Positions 37,844 through 48,850 of a stretch of DNA of 64,000 nt are shown in pieces (position 1 is the stretch's first letter; each line of letters begins with the position of its first letter). The translations under genes were made by a program, and so were the position numbers. The notes beneath the pieces are model-generated. The model saw nothing but the letters and a program-made list of their open reading frames with translations. It was not told the origin of the DNA and made no database searches. Source of the stretch: Ptychodera flava (Eukaryota > Hemichordata > Enteropneusta > Ptychoderidae); NCBI RefSeq assembly GCF_041260155.1, contig NC_091936.1, positions 40,327,963 to 40,391,962 on the forward strand, written 5' to 3'.

Positions 37844-37990
37844 GCTGGCGTAGTTCGACAGAGCACTGTGTACACGTAATAGCGGGACAGGAGACAGAGG
37901 TTAACTGCACAGATGTCGATAAATGAGCCAACCCTTTGGAGCTGCTCTGTGACCTTTAACACTACCTGTCCAAGATAACTTACACAGCGA
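37844..37990 (-). promoter_or_regulatory. Proximal promoter of SDR copy D with nuclear-receptor half-site
   Basis: Shares ACAGATGTCGA, AACCCTTTGGAGCTGC and TGACCTTT (37950-37957; AAAGGTCA on the gene strand), 107 bp before the ATG. Confidence 0.5.
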
Positions 37991-40722
37991 GATCCAATAT
38001 TTTTGTAGTTGCAAATAAAAGCAGTAGATAAGGTTGTAAAAATTACAGTCGTCACTTTTTTGGTTGGCTAAACAGAAATTATTCATGTTTTTTGGACTGA
38101 AAGTTCTAATACCCTTGGCGACAGAACGACTGGATTCCTTTGCCGTGTCGCAAATTCAAAACTGCCGTACAGTCAGCCACCGGCTCCGAGAGATTATCAG
38201 CAAACTTGCATTTTGTCCCAAGTGTTGTCTGGAATTTGTGATTACCAAGGAATCGATCTACTGTGATATTTAAAATTTTGGTTACGTGCCGCTTACTTTT
38301 TTCATTTATCGGTTACATCCTTGACCTGATTTGAATCCGGGATTCACGCGAGCCATAATAAAAATCTCTCTCATAGAAAAAAAACGTATCATAAAACATT
38401 GACTTGAAGCGTGCTGAGAACATAACGAGAGTATACTGCTGTGCACCAATCCTCCCTTGTTTCGTTGTACAATATGAATCATAATATCATGCCTTCTTTT
38501 TAAGTTGTTAACATTTTAAGACACTTTCATTGGTTAATTGGGGTCACGTACCCAGATCACTGAAATACTCAGGATATCCATCTAAACTATTTTATCACTT
38601 TACATTGTGTTTTGTGTTTTGTTTGAAAAGTATCAGAGTTTACCGAAAACGAGCGGCAAACGACATTAGCAGATTTCAGCGCTCTACTGAACATAGATAC
38701 TTTGTACTGAACGAGCAGAGCTCTCCGATCATTGTACGTACTTCATGATACCTTGGCCATGGAACCATTTTGTATTCACTTTTAACAATTTTTAGAAGAG
38801 CAGTCGACCTTACAATATCCGGGTGACCCCATCGACCACTCGTAAAAATGAAGAAAAAACCTATACTTGTAATGGAAAGAAAACCTGAGTATGACCTAGT
38901 AAAGTCTACACTGCAATACTGCAATATACTGAACGATTCCATAATTGATCTATACAAGAATTGTTTGATCATGCTCCAGGCAAGACGGTTTCTTGCAAAT
39001 CACGATTTCGTAAAAAATGTGGATTTTCTTTGATTTGTTGTCATGATAATAGAAGTAAAAGTTTCCTCAAGAATATCGCTGAATCGCATTGAGGAAAAAT
39101 AAATAATGATTGTAAAACTTTCTTGTACCAATATACAATGTTCCATATTTATCGTGAACAGTCGTCGGGATTATCCATGCGTCGACACATTTCGAAATAA
39201 AAGTGACTTTTTTATCCGAAGGTAAGATCAAGGTTCAAGGACAAGTACTAGTCCCTCAGACTCTGCAAAATTTGAACTTTTAATCCCATTAAAGTATATA
39301 TTCACAGAAAGTCAAGATATCGGTGAATGCTGTGATTTGTATTTTGTAGTAGTTGTTACATTGATCAAATGACAGCGAATTTAAATTACAGCACAAAAAT
39401 CAGGGAATCCCCCCCCCCCCTTGTACAAACTCCTGCGGTGTTTTCGATTGAAATTTGCTTGATCAAAAGGTGTTATATCAATCTTGGTGATAATTTTGAC
39501 CGGAAACAATGCAGCGTTTGTTCCTGGGAAATTCTAAACTAGATTTTTAGAGGTTGTGTAAATATTGACTGTCACGTGATCCTAATATGTACGAAATACA
39601 AATTACAGGACTCGCCAATATCTGGACTTTTAGAAAATATATAATTTTATGTACAAGAGATAACTGATACTATATCCGCGGTACTGTCAACTCCTTTCTA
39701 CGAGTTGCCAGGAAAATCTGTCGTGTTTTGCTTTCTCGTATTTGTATTTCACTAAATTTTTTGCACTTTCACTGTCAGGAAATATTTGAATATTTTTCCG
39801 ATAATAATATATTGCTTTTACAACTACCGGTAGTTTATAAAATCCTGTCATGTGGTTTTAAAATTTCACTATTTACAGATGGAGTGTAACAGTCTCCCGC
39901 TAGCTAAATACTGATTTTGTCAATCTTTATTGCAAATAAACCCAAAAATTAGTTAATGTTTTCCAGGGTCTGTCATTGCGACGAAAACGTTACATGTGCA
40001 ATGAATAGAAATCAAGCTTTTGTATCATCAATGTCATCGTCCGCCCGCACGGCTCGTTAGCCAGACAGGAGTTTCGGAAGCATCTGTCCGAACAGCAGGC
40101 CTCGGCAAGCGAAGATGCATAAATGTTGGGAAAAACCACAGGGCTTGCTCACAATATTGAAAATCTTATCGTCTTATCAAATTTGATCATAAGATTTCTC
40201 AGTTTGTTGCGCCAACACAAGCCGCTACAGGATCAAATTATTGTTCCCCTTCACCGTTAGTTTCAACTTGAAAATCCTCCACCGCGTCACAGAGTAACAT
40301 CATAGACTGTCTATGGTACTCTGTGACCCCGTGAAGTAAACTGGTTCTCCCCTTATGTTTAACTTTTTTCTTCGATCTGCAAGTATTTGCGATTTTTATG
40401 TATTTATTATTTATTTATTTATTTATTTTGTTTTTGTTGATTTTGTATTTATTTATTTTGTTTGTTATTTAGCATGATGCCCCTACGGCATAAGGGCTGG
40501 AGCTCTTCGAGTCATTGCACTTGCGTTAGGATAGAAATTACGAACAAACACACGCATGGTCATACCGAGTCAACCAGGAAGTTCCGTTGCAAGTTCCGTT
40601 GGCCCATGGAAATATGCTCGACAACCGACAACCTGACAACAGCTGACGTATTGCAAACTGTTTGCCAGTTTTTATGGTTTTGGGACAATATATTTTGAGC
40701 GTCTTCATTTGTTCTCCTCCAG
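37991..40722. other. Intergenic stretch without recognised genes
   Basis: Contains a C-run at about 39410, a (TTTA)n-like tract at 40400-40460 and a short palindrome near 40303-40319 (CATAGAC-TGTCTATG). No coding exon is supported before 40723. Confidence 0.5.
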
Positions 40723-40829
40723 GTTACCTCAAGAACAAGGCAGGGCCCGGCTCGAACGTTTTTGCAAAAATCATCACCGAATACAGTGGACCATGGACCA
40801 GTGGTCCGTATGGCTTTGAAAGTTTGATT
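40723..40829 (+). CDS. Candidate internal exon of unrecognised protein
   Basis: An open segment encoding GYLKNKAGPGSNVFAK, then IITEYSGPWTSGPYGFESLI. It is bounded by a good acceptor (pyrimidine-rich TTTGTTCTCCTCCAG) and a good donor (ATT|GTAAGT). Start phase is 1, end phase 0. I do not recognise the domain. It lies 1.7 kb upstream of the death-domain gene on the same strand, and its end phase is compatible with a weak acceptor at 42485, so it may be an upstream exon of that gene. It could also belong to another gene, or be chance. Confidence 0.35.
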
Positions 40830-41026
40830 GTAAGTTTAATACTTGATGAATCATAAACCCTAGAGAAATGTTACTTTCATCTTGACGTAAGAACTAAGGG
40901 AGAGGGCTTGAGGGGCGCGTTTAGCTGTTTCATAAGATGTATTTGGTACGACATGCACGAGCGAACTATTGATTAGAAGTGGATATTGAAATAAAAGAGT
41001 TTTCCTCTTGGGCCTCCTGGTGGTGA

Positions 41027-41202
41027 AGCTCTGCATGGCAGGGCCTCCCACCACATGGGAGGCCGTGTAACGCCAGTAACACACAGCCCTGCCACGCAGA
41101 GCTACTGGTAGTGTAGCTCTGCATGGCAGGGCTGTGTGTTCCCGGCGTTATGGCCTCCCAACATTATAACGTCGGGAACACACAGCCCTGCCATGCAGAG
41201 CT
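41027..41202. repeat. Two tandem hairpins with AGCTCTGCATGGCAGGG arms
   Basis: Units at 41027-41103 and 41115-41202 each begin AGCTCTGCATGGCAGGG and end with its complement, one arm with a single change. Unit 2 is a near-perfect 88-bp palindrome; unit 1 has a rearranged centre with its own inner palindrome (CCTCCCA-CCACA-TGGGAGG). A short GGTAGTG-like spacer separates and flanks the units. Markedly GC-richer than its surroundings. Confidence 0.75.
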
Positions 41203-41209
41203 GCTGGTA

Positions 41210-42425
41210 GTGGTACATGCTTATCAACTCAAAGTATAACCGCCGCTGCAGGCGGATTTCTACAAAACTTTGAAACAATGCACGATATATTGCATGCATC
41301 AATAAGAAAATGCTGTACGGAGTGCTTTGTACCCAAACCGTGTGTATACCCGCCGGGGGGAATTATGTTGCTGCATTGTAAGGTTTAGCCATTGAAGATG
41401 AATAATTTTCTGACGACTGGCATTCTGCACAGATGACATGTGTTCCTGTGCACATACAGCATTGACTGTACAACTTGCTGCTGCAGGCGACAACACAAAA
41501 TATTAACCAAAAATGTGTATGTGCCTTTGTGAAAAATTGATACAATTTTACTTTAATTATTGTATCTCAATCATTGATGAAGAAGATAAATCTAAAATTC
41601 TCTTCTTTATTAATCTTCTCGTCAAAGTTATTCCTCAGAGTATTGAGAAAATTAATTCAAGTTCAGGGCTGCTAAGATTGTTTCATAATTGTATACATAT
41701 AAATGGTAAATGTAGTGTTGTTATTTTTTGCATCTCAACCAATCAGATTTCTGTATTTTTGCCATTAATATACTGGTACATGTATAATACAATGTGAGGT
41801 TTTCATAAAACTACAGCAAACTATGCTTGAGGCCACAAGTCCAGTGTATCACCCTTCTTCCAGCAAAGGGCGACACATGGCACTAATGTCGGAGCTTTTG
41901 ACAGCCTGTTCAACTGCGCATTCGGAACATGAGACAAAGTCTGGCACTGCCAGTGAATTCCTTTGAGTAGTCTATAAGGCACCTGACTGTGCTTGGGATG
42001 CATGGATTTTTAGTGCACCAAAAATTCTACTCTTGAGGGTGTATGTATTACTGTATAATTACTGTAGAGTGATGATTGACGTGAAACTGGGGTGTTCACC
42101 AATCTTCCCTACTGCCTTTTATTTTTCTGTCTGGGGAAGCGAGAAACATCTTTTATAGAGTAAATGTATTTCTAATGTAACAATACCATGGGTAAATCAA
42201 TACATAAATAATACATTTGGTTTGATAGATATAATAAGCAATAATGATGGCGTGAGTAAACTTAATGTTATTTATTGGTAACCTGGTATTTCAATTTACA
42301 TTTCCAACTTCCAGCTTCCGTGCTGAAAGTGACAGATCAGATTAAGTAGTCAGTCACAGAAGAGCATGCAGCACTGACTGTATGATACTTTCTGAATTTG
42401 ATTCCTTGTGCTGTTTCTTTGGAAC
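41210..42425. other. Stretch without recognised genes
   Basis: AT-rich, no domain recognised. If exon 40723-40829 belongs to the death-domain gene, this is intronic. Confidence 0.45.
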
Positions 42426-42491
42426 AGGTGAGAGCCTTAAGTTTGTCCAACTGAAAGTGTTCAGCACCGAGTGTGAGGGCGTCAGCGGAAT

Positions 42492-44759
42492 ATGGCATCA
42501 AAACCAGACAAAGTTGTAAAGAAAGCATCTATGTCATCAGTATCTGTTACTGGTAATAGCAACTTTGTAATTGCAACAGGAAAAAACTGCCAAGTTAACT
42601 TTGGTAGAGGATCTCCTTCGCGACAAGACTCTTCAGCAAGCTCTGACAGTGATGATAAGAAAAGTGAGTAGTTCATTTCAAAGAATAAGTTTCATCTTTA
42701 GGCATGGTCACAAGTATGGCCCAGTATTTACAGGTTATAAACAGTAAGCGAGGGTATTTGGTTGCGGATATAGGACCTCTGGGGTGAAAATTAGCATATT
42801 TCGCTCTGTGATTATTTCCTGCCAAATATGCTAATTTCCACACCAGAGGTCTTATATCCACAACCAAATTGCCAAGCGCGCTGTTTATAACCTCAATGTA
42901 ATATGATAATGTTAAATAAAAAAGGACAATGTCGTTATTTAGGATGCAAAGTTGGGACTAGGGTTCAGGACCCTAGTCTCAATACAAACTCTAAAGGGAA
43001 TGTATCAGAAAGCACACCCATGCACATACAGTTGATTGCACTCAATACGGTAACGCAATGCATCGATATTGCAATTACACATTGAACTTGAAGAATTTTA
43101 CTTGAAAAAATGCTCAAAAAGAAACAAATTAAATATTGTTAAAAAATGTACCTGCACCACACTAAAATTTATCAATCAGATTAACCTCAAGCCGAAGACC
43201 TGTCGGACATAATGGCGCATTGAGCTGTCAAGCTGGAGTTCGAAATATGCGTAAGCTTCCAACTGTTACGCAGCATGCTAGTCTTCTTGTTGAGAATAAT
43301 TATCTTGGCACCAGCCAATCAGATGGCCAGATTAAAACTGAGTATAATATAATACACTTGTGCATATTTACTGCCATAGACTGATAGTGTAAGTGTCAAG
43401 AGTCTAGACCCTGTATTTTTCACTAGAAAGTTGAGGGGGGGGGTCACCCGGACGAAACCTGGCCATGTTCAAAAGTGATCACAAGTGGCTATTTTTATAC
43501 TAATGACCAGTGATCTTGACCTATTGACACTGATCAGATGTCTAGTTCCTTTTCTCAACTTTAATTTCTTTGTATTTCCCATGGTAAAACTTTGGAAAAT
43601 ATATTAAGATGAACAATGTTTAGACATAAATATGACATACTTTTATTAGAAAACAAGAATACAATCATAGAGCCATATGCGGTATGAGCCAAGCACCTTT
43701 GTAGGCACACTGGACAAAATAGTAGAAAGCTATTGATCAGTAGAAATCTCCCAATCAGCAGACTAATTACAGACATGTAATTAGATACAATTTTCTTTTT
43801 TCTGAAGAAACCTGATGATCAGGAGACTTTGTCTTGTCCTAGAATTGTACCACTAACAGTTTGAAACTGGTAATGTTTGAATTCCTGGATATGATTTTGA
43901 TGTGAAATTGTAACAAATGAAGTCTAGCAATGAAATACACACTTCAATTTCAGTTTTCCATGGAAGTTATCATTTTGAAACATGCAAAGAAAGCAATAGT
44001 GAAAATTTTCAGGACAATGCTATGCCTACCCTTAAACTTGATAATTTATACTTCTCTTGGCCAAGTGACCTATAGTTCTTGATGTGCATTTAATTTAATC
44101 CCGCAAACCCACCACTAATATATTTTTCTCATGCAAACTAGTAAACCACCATACTGTAATTCAAATGTAAAATAGTAAACCTAACACTTTTATGATATAA
44201 TTCATTAGTGTATGAAAAAATGTTCTGTTAATTTGTTATTATGTTTTGAAACTCGAGCTTCTCTGGGACAAAAACAGCACAACCAAACACATCACTTGCT
44301 TCAACATCTGCAGTAGAAGCAATCACGAGTGACATTTCACTACCTGATTTGGAACTTTCATCCAAATTTTAGGGGTGGGACGTGCACAAACATAGGGGCA
44401 CTAGTGCAGAGAAATGGCCCCATAGCCGGTTACCTTGCCTGATACTCTACTACTGTTTATGCATTTTGGTTTCAGGTTTCAGAAAGATTTTTTCACTGAT
44501 CTCAAAGAGATGCGCTGGCAGCTGGAAGACCTTGGTGCGTGAGTTGCCATGGCCGGATGGAATGCCTGATGATGAACTGGAAAATGAGATTCAAAGTATT
44601 TCAAGCAATAACCAGAATAACATACAAGAGCAATGTTACCAGGGGCTGTTCATGTGGACGCAGAGATACCGCAATCGATGCAAGGATGATGTCGTCTTTG
44701 CTTTGGAGCAGTGTGATTTGAAAAGTGTTGCTGAAGAAGTTGAAAAAATTGAACTGTAG
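42492..44759 (+). CDS. Death-domain protein with RHIM-like segment, about 151 residues
   Basis: Two exons are supported: 42492-42663 and 44476-44759, both phase 1 at the junction (donor AAAA|GTGAGT, acceptor TTGGTTTCAG). Exon 1 encodes a Lys/Ser-rich start, then VTGNSNFVIATGKNCQVNFG (residues 19-38), then a Ser/Asp-rich linker. Exon 2 is a death domain: helix 2 with W-KTLVREL, the ELENEI and NNIQEQCYQ helices, a conserved Trp, and C-terminal ALEQCDLKSVAEEVEK. Death domains oligomerise in apoptosis and innate immune signalling. The Gly/Asn-rich segment resembles RHIM-type amyloid motifs found ahead of death domains in RIPK1 and insect IMD, but the match is loose and is inference. The ATG at 42492 follows an in-frame stop at 42474. 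A good acceptor at 42426 would make this a 5'UTR exon; a weaker one at 42485 could join an upstream coding exon. Confidence 0.65.
42732..42893. mobile_element. Foldback MITE with AGGTTATAAACAG ends
   Basis: Nearly the whole 162 bp is an inverted repeat with arms of about 70 bp (AGGTTATAAACAG to a centre near 42810) and scattered mismatches. Non-coding; in the intron of the death-domain gene. Confidence 0.75.
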
Positions 44760-45621
44760 GACTTAGTGTGTGTGACCCTGGGAACGCGAATAATTGCAGT
44801 GTACCAGGCTATATTTACAGTTCACTAGTGGATCACTATCTTAAACTGACATTATACCTCAAGTGTCCTTTCACTCTTGCTGGGAATACTGGGACAGCAA
44901 AACATTGGCTTCCACTGTTGATACACAAGTTGGTCATTGGTACATCCGTCTTCCAATAGTCTTGTCCTGAGGAGAATCCGATCACATATTGCCGGCTCTG
45001 CAAAGATATAACAATGTAATTTGATTAACACAACAACAAATTATTTTGCAAAACAAAAATATAAACCAAAAGAGCACATGAATATAGAAAAAGTGTCCAA
45101 GCTGCACTAATCAGAAGTTTAAAGTCATACTTATTTTTGCAACTCACAGTACATTTATTAGCTAATGTTCAAGAGATTATACTTGTTGCAAAAAAATTGG
45201 CAATTTACAATTTTTTTGGCAATTTTGTATTTGTCATCCATGATAAACAGTAATTTTCTTAGTTTTATAAGGTACATTGTAATGTTTGATTTCAAACAAC
45301 AGTCCTTTCCCGTTGAGCAAAGTTATCAGATTTTACGGCTAATGGGACATGGTTGCAGGATAATAAGGAAGTGTTTATGACCCAGATATACCCATTGCTT
45401 CTATAGGAAGATGTGCAATGCCTCTTTGAACATGTATTTACACTGCTAAAGCATGTTGCACTGCAAGATTGCCTCATCTACCACAAAGGGGCCTTTAGCT
45501 GTAACTTGTGATGAATATTTTTCACTGTATTTGTCCTTCACTGTCAAACAAAGTTTCTTGTTCTACTCACAAAGTATGTTGAGATAGTGTTCAGCTTGTC
45601 AACTCAGCCTGTACATGTGTA
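44760..45621. other. Downstream flank of the death-domain gene
   Basis: 3'UTR probably starts here. No further gene was seen. Confidence 0.45.
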
Positions 45622-45625
45622 TTAA

Positions 45626-45835
45626 AGGTGCATTGATATTGTTGACAAGTGAATTCTAGTCCAGACTAGAATTTAAATGTAAACAATGACAGTGCATTTT
45701 ACATGCAGCGATGCTGTGTTGACAAACTGAATAGTGGGTATTTCAACACGCTTAATTGGGAGTAGAACAAGAGCTTGTGATTGATTTACAAAACAAAACT
45801 AGCGACAAAATCATCAAGTCGCAGGTACTGGCCCT
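45626..45835. repeat. Dispersed repeat, possibly a TTAA-type MITE (family D), copy 1
   Basis: Flanked by TTAA (45622-45625 and 45836-45839), begins AGG and ends CCT. The interior (for example AAATGTAAACAATGA and GTGCATTTTACATG) recurs at 58868-59035. Terminal inverted repeats are short and poor. Confidence 0.55.
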
Positions 45836-45913
45836 TTAACAATAGTTCTTCTCCGGAAAAAAAAGAACCCTATGTGTTCTACAGACTCGGTACGCCCAAG
45901 AGATCACATGATG

Positions 45914-45996
45914 ACGGTACAAACAAACCCACATGTGTACAAACTCGTATGGAAATACACTGTGTGCATTTGTGCATGTGGGTTTGTTTATACCGT
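45914..45996. repeat. Inverted repeat, ACGGTACAAACAAACCCACA arms
   Basis: Arms of about 26 bp with few mismatches enclose a 30-bp loop. It may be a small MITE or a structured transcript end. Confidence 0.6.
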
Positions 45997-45999
45997 GGT

Positions 46000-47790
46000 C
46001 TGTTTGAATTCCGGGTTTGACCTATTTTGTAGACAATGTTAGCTAGCCATGTTCAATGAGGCAGGTAGAGGCTCAACAGGCACAAGTTACTTCAGGTAAT
46101 AAGACTTGTAGAAGACATCAACTTTACGGTGGATAAAAGGTTTTCAAATTGAGATCATTTCTAAGATGTCAGCAGCGAAAGTTTTTCAACTTGTGCAGCA
46201 GCAAATTCTAGAATGATTTGCATTCTGGTAAGCTGGAAGGAAAATCAATAATCACTTCCTCATGGCCCAAGTTGATGCTTTCAGTTCTGTTAACATCTCA
46301 AATGACTACTTGAGGATTGGAAATCTGAAGAACATGACAAGGCCAGTGAATTTGGGAATAATGGTTTGGCTGAAGGAGACAGATTCCCATACTAGAGTAT
46401 TACTAGTAATGTAGATGAGGTATGGATTTAGCCAAAGACAGTAGAGGGGAAGATCCCACCCCTCCCTCCTGTACTGCCTATGATTCAGCCAAGTTGGTGT
46501 AGGCACTGACGTATTTGTTCGGTGGCTCTGTACCTTATGTTGAAGATTGAATTCTTTACAAAAATTCTGTGTAAGTTATTTGTATAGTTTATATACTTGT
46601 GGTAGTTCTATCATATTCCAGATGGCATTTACAGCACAAATAATTGAAAAAAATAGATCTGCAAAGTATTTTATGCTGTGATATGACAGTTTTTGTCACA
46701 GATATCATGAACTGAAGTTTTAATTCAAAATGCATGCGTTGGCACGAAGTGCAAAAGGCAAACTCAAATCTATATATTGACAGCATAGGAACTATGCAAA
46801 TACCATCTGGTAACTGTAAAATGCTGCAAGAAAGTGCTCTAGTCTTTCAAAGATTGGTCACTTTGACAAACATTTTGATCAATTTGTGGCTTGACATAGT
46901 CAAAAACACCTTTTGAAGAACGTTATCATCTTTTCCTCATGTTGCAATGATTTCACTTAAGAAGTGTGAATAAATGATCATGTTGTTACCTTGATTGCTT
47001 CCTGATCTCCCAAAGGAGACATTTTTTACAAATAATTGTTTTAAAAGGTCAACGGGCTTCATTTTTACACACAACAAAATGCACATTGGCCTAAAATGAT
47101 GAAATCTTGTATAATTAATCAATGAGGGAGATTTTTAAAAAGGAGTAAAATTTTAGATTTGTTTAAAATTGCCAGAAGATCTTCATTTTGGATGGCATGA
47201 TGTACTACCAGCAGTATTTAAATGACTTTTTTCTTAGTGGCAGTCTACGCATACTTGTCATACGTATCGCTGATGACAAATCATTAAATTTGTAAATTTT
47301 CCTCGAAGAAAGCCACCGTATTTTGATCTTGTAAACTCCAAACAGTGATATGAATCAAGAATAAATATTTTTGATTAACAATCAAGTAGTCATTCTGATG
47401 GTGCACTGAGATGATGTTATTGATTAGAGTGCAATTGTACACCGTAGGGATGCTCTCTGAGACAGTATGAAGACAAAAATAGAGAAGAACCTCTTGAAGG
47501 GCTTCCAAATGTGTAAAGGTTGAATAAGGGGGATTTTAAATTATCTCCAAGTTTCATTTTGTTATTGTAAAGCAGTGTTCACCCAAGGAATTTCTGATAT
47601 CATAGCGGCTAATTTGCATAACAATTCAATTGTCATGTTTATGAATTTCTATTGTTTTACCAAAATTAAAGAGTAGTGGCCACAAGCTTTAATTTCCCTT
47701 GGAAGAACACTGTAAAGGCTACACACCCAACACACTGCCATAATATTACATGCTCTATGTGATTCTAAAATTTCCATGTTGTATTGATTA
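46000..47790. other. Stretch without recognised genes
   Basis: Includes a diverged version of the 153-196 hairpin motif at about 46436-46485. Otherwise no structure recognised. Confidence 0.45.
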
Positions 47791-47794
47791 TTAA

Positions 47795-48121
47795 AGGAAC
47801 AAAGTCAGCCATTTTTCATGAATTTTGTTTGATACGAGATACTACTTATATTGTTTGACATGTTGAAAGATACTGAATGAATGGGTGACCATGCATATAT
47901 TCCAGCCCGGTTTTAGACAAATTAAATGAAACCATGGCGAAAATGAATTAATGGTCATGACCATTAATTCATTTTCGCAATGGTTTCATGTATCGTGTCT
48001 ACAACCGGGGTCAAATATATGCATGGTCACCCTTTCATTCAGTATCTTTCAACATGTCAAACTATATAAGTAGTGTCTCGTATCGAACAAAATTAATGGG
48101 AAAATGGTCGAGTTTGTCCCT
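47795..48121. mobile_element. Full-length foldback TTAA-type MITE (family C)
   Basis: 327 bp, almost entirely one inverted repeat with arms of about 163 bp. Ends are AGGAACAAAGTC and, complemented, AGGGACAAACTCG. Flanked by TTAA at 47791-47794 and 48122-48125. The centre around 47957-47963 is a perfect palindrome (AATGGTCATGACCATT). Non-coding. Confidence 0.88.
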
Positions 48122-48280
48122 TTAATATAAATATTTATAAACAAGAAATGTATTTTTTAAGTGTGCCCGTCTATCTGATGTTGCACACAGGAAATCCTGA
48201 ATAAGCATTGATCCTTTGAGAAAAGTGGCCTGATACGTCATCACTCACCAAAATGCCAAAGAATCTTTGATCTTGAGGTA

Positions 48281-48850
48281 TGTTATGTAGGTCATTTCCC
48301 CCACACTCATCATGACCTGAGTTCAATCAGTCTAGAACATTCCCAAGGTCACTGCCCTTGATGACCTCACAACCTTGAATTCAATTAGTCATGTTTGGAA
48401 TGTTCTGGAAAGTTGATTAGTTGTGTAAGGGAGATAATTTTAGAACAGTAATTAGCATGTCAATAAAAGTTCTAGATTGTTCTTACATGCCTTTATAAAG
48501 GGACGTGCACAGCTTCCAGTCAGACTTTTGGGATCGTGTCTCTTGTGTGTTACTAAACTCCAGCAGTAGTCATTCTCAAGACTTTTCAAGACCTTCACTG
48601 TCAACGCTGGATTTATACTGTGGTCTTTGTGCAGCTTCAAGCCTGCAAGCCAAAGGACTGTTCATTCATCCAACTGACTGTTACAACTCTGAGACTGGAG
48701 CTTTGCCGTCCCAGCTGAGATAAGTAGTCTGTACACTTTTAAAGCTTGTACTCTGTCCCTAACTTAGCAATTAGTTTTTTTTCGTAATAAATTTTGTTTA
48801 AACGTTAACTGCTGAGTTCACCCTTTTGTTCGTTTTCTCTGCACGTAACA
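48281..48850 (+). repeat. 5' LTR of the Gmr1-like element
   Basis: 570 bp, starts TGTTATGTAGG and ends CACGTAACA (TG...CA). Contains TATAAA-like and AATAAA sequences as expected for promoter and poly(A) signals. Short open frames inside it are not genes. Confidence 0.93.

Noticed and set aside
41821-42003. Minus-strand open frame of 60 codons
   Set aside because: No domain, no conserved motif, no convincing splice sites; length expected by chance.
48505-48723. A 72-residue frame found twice (also at 53335-53553)
   Set aside because: It lies wholly within the two LTRs; duplication of the LTR explains it.
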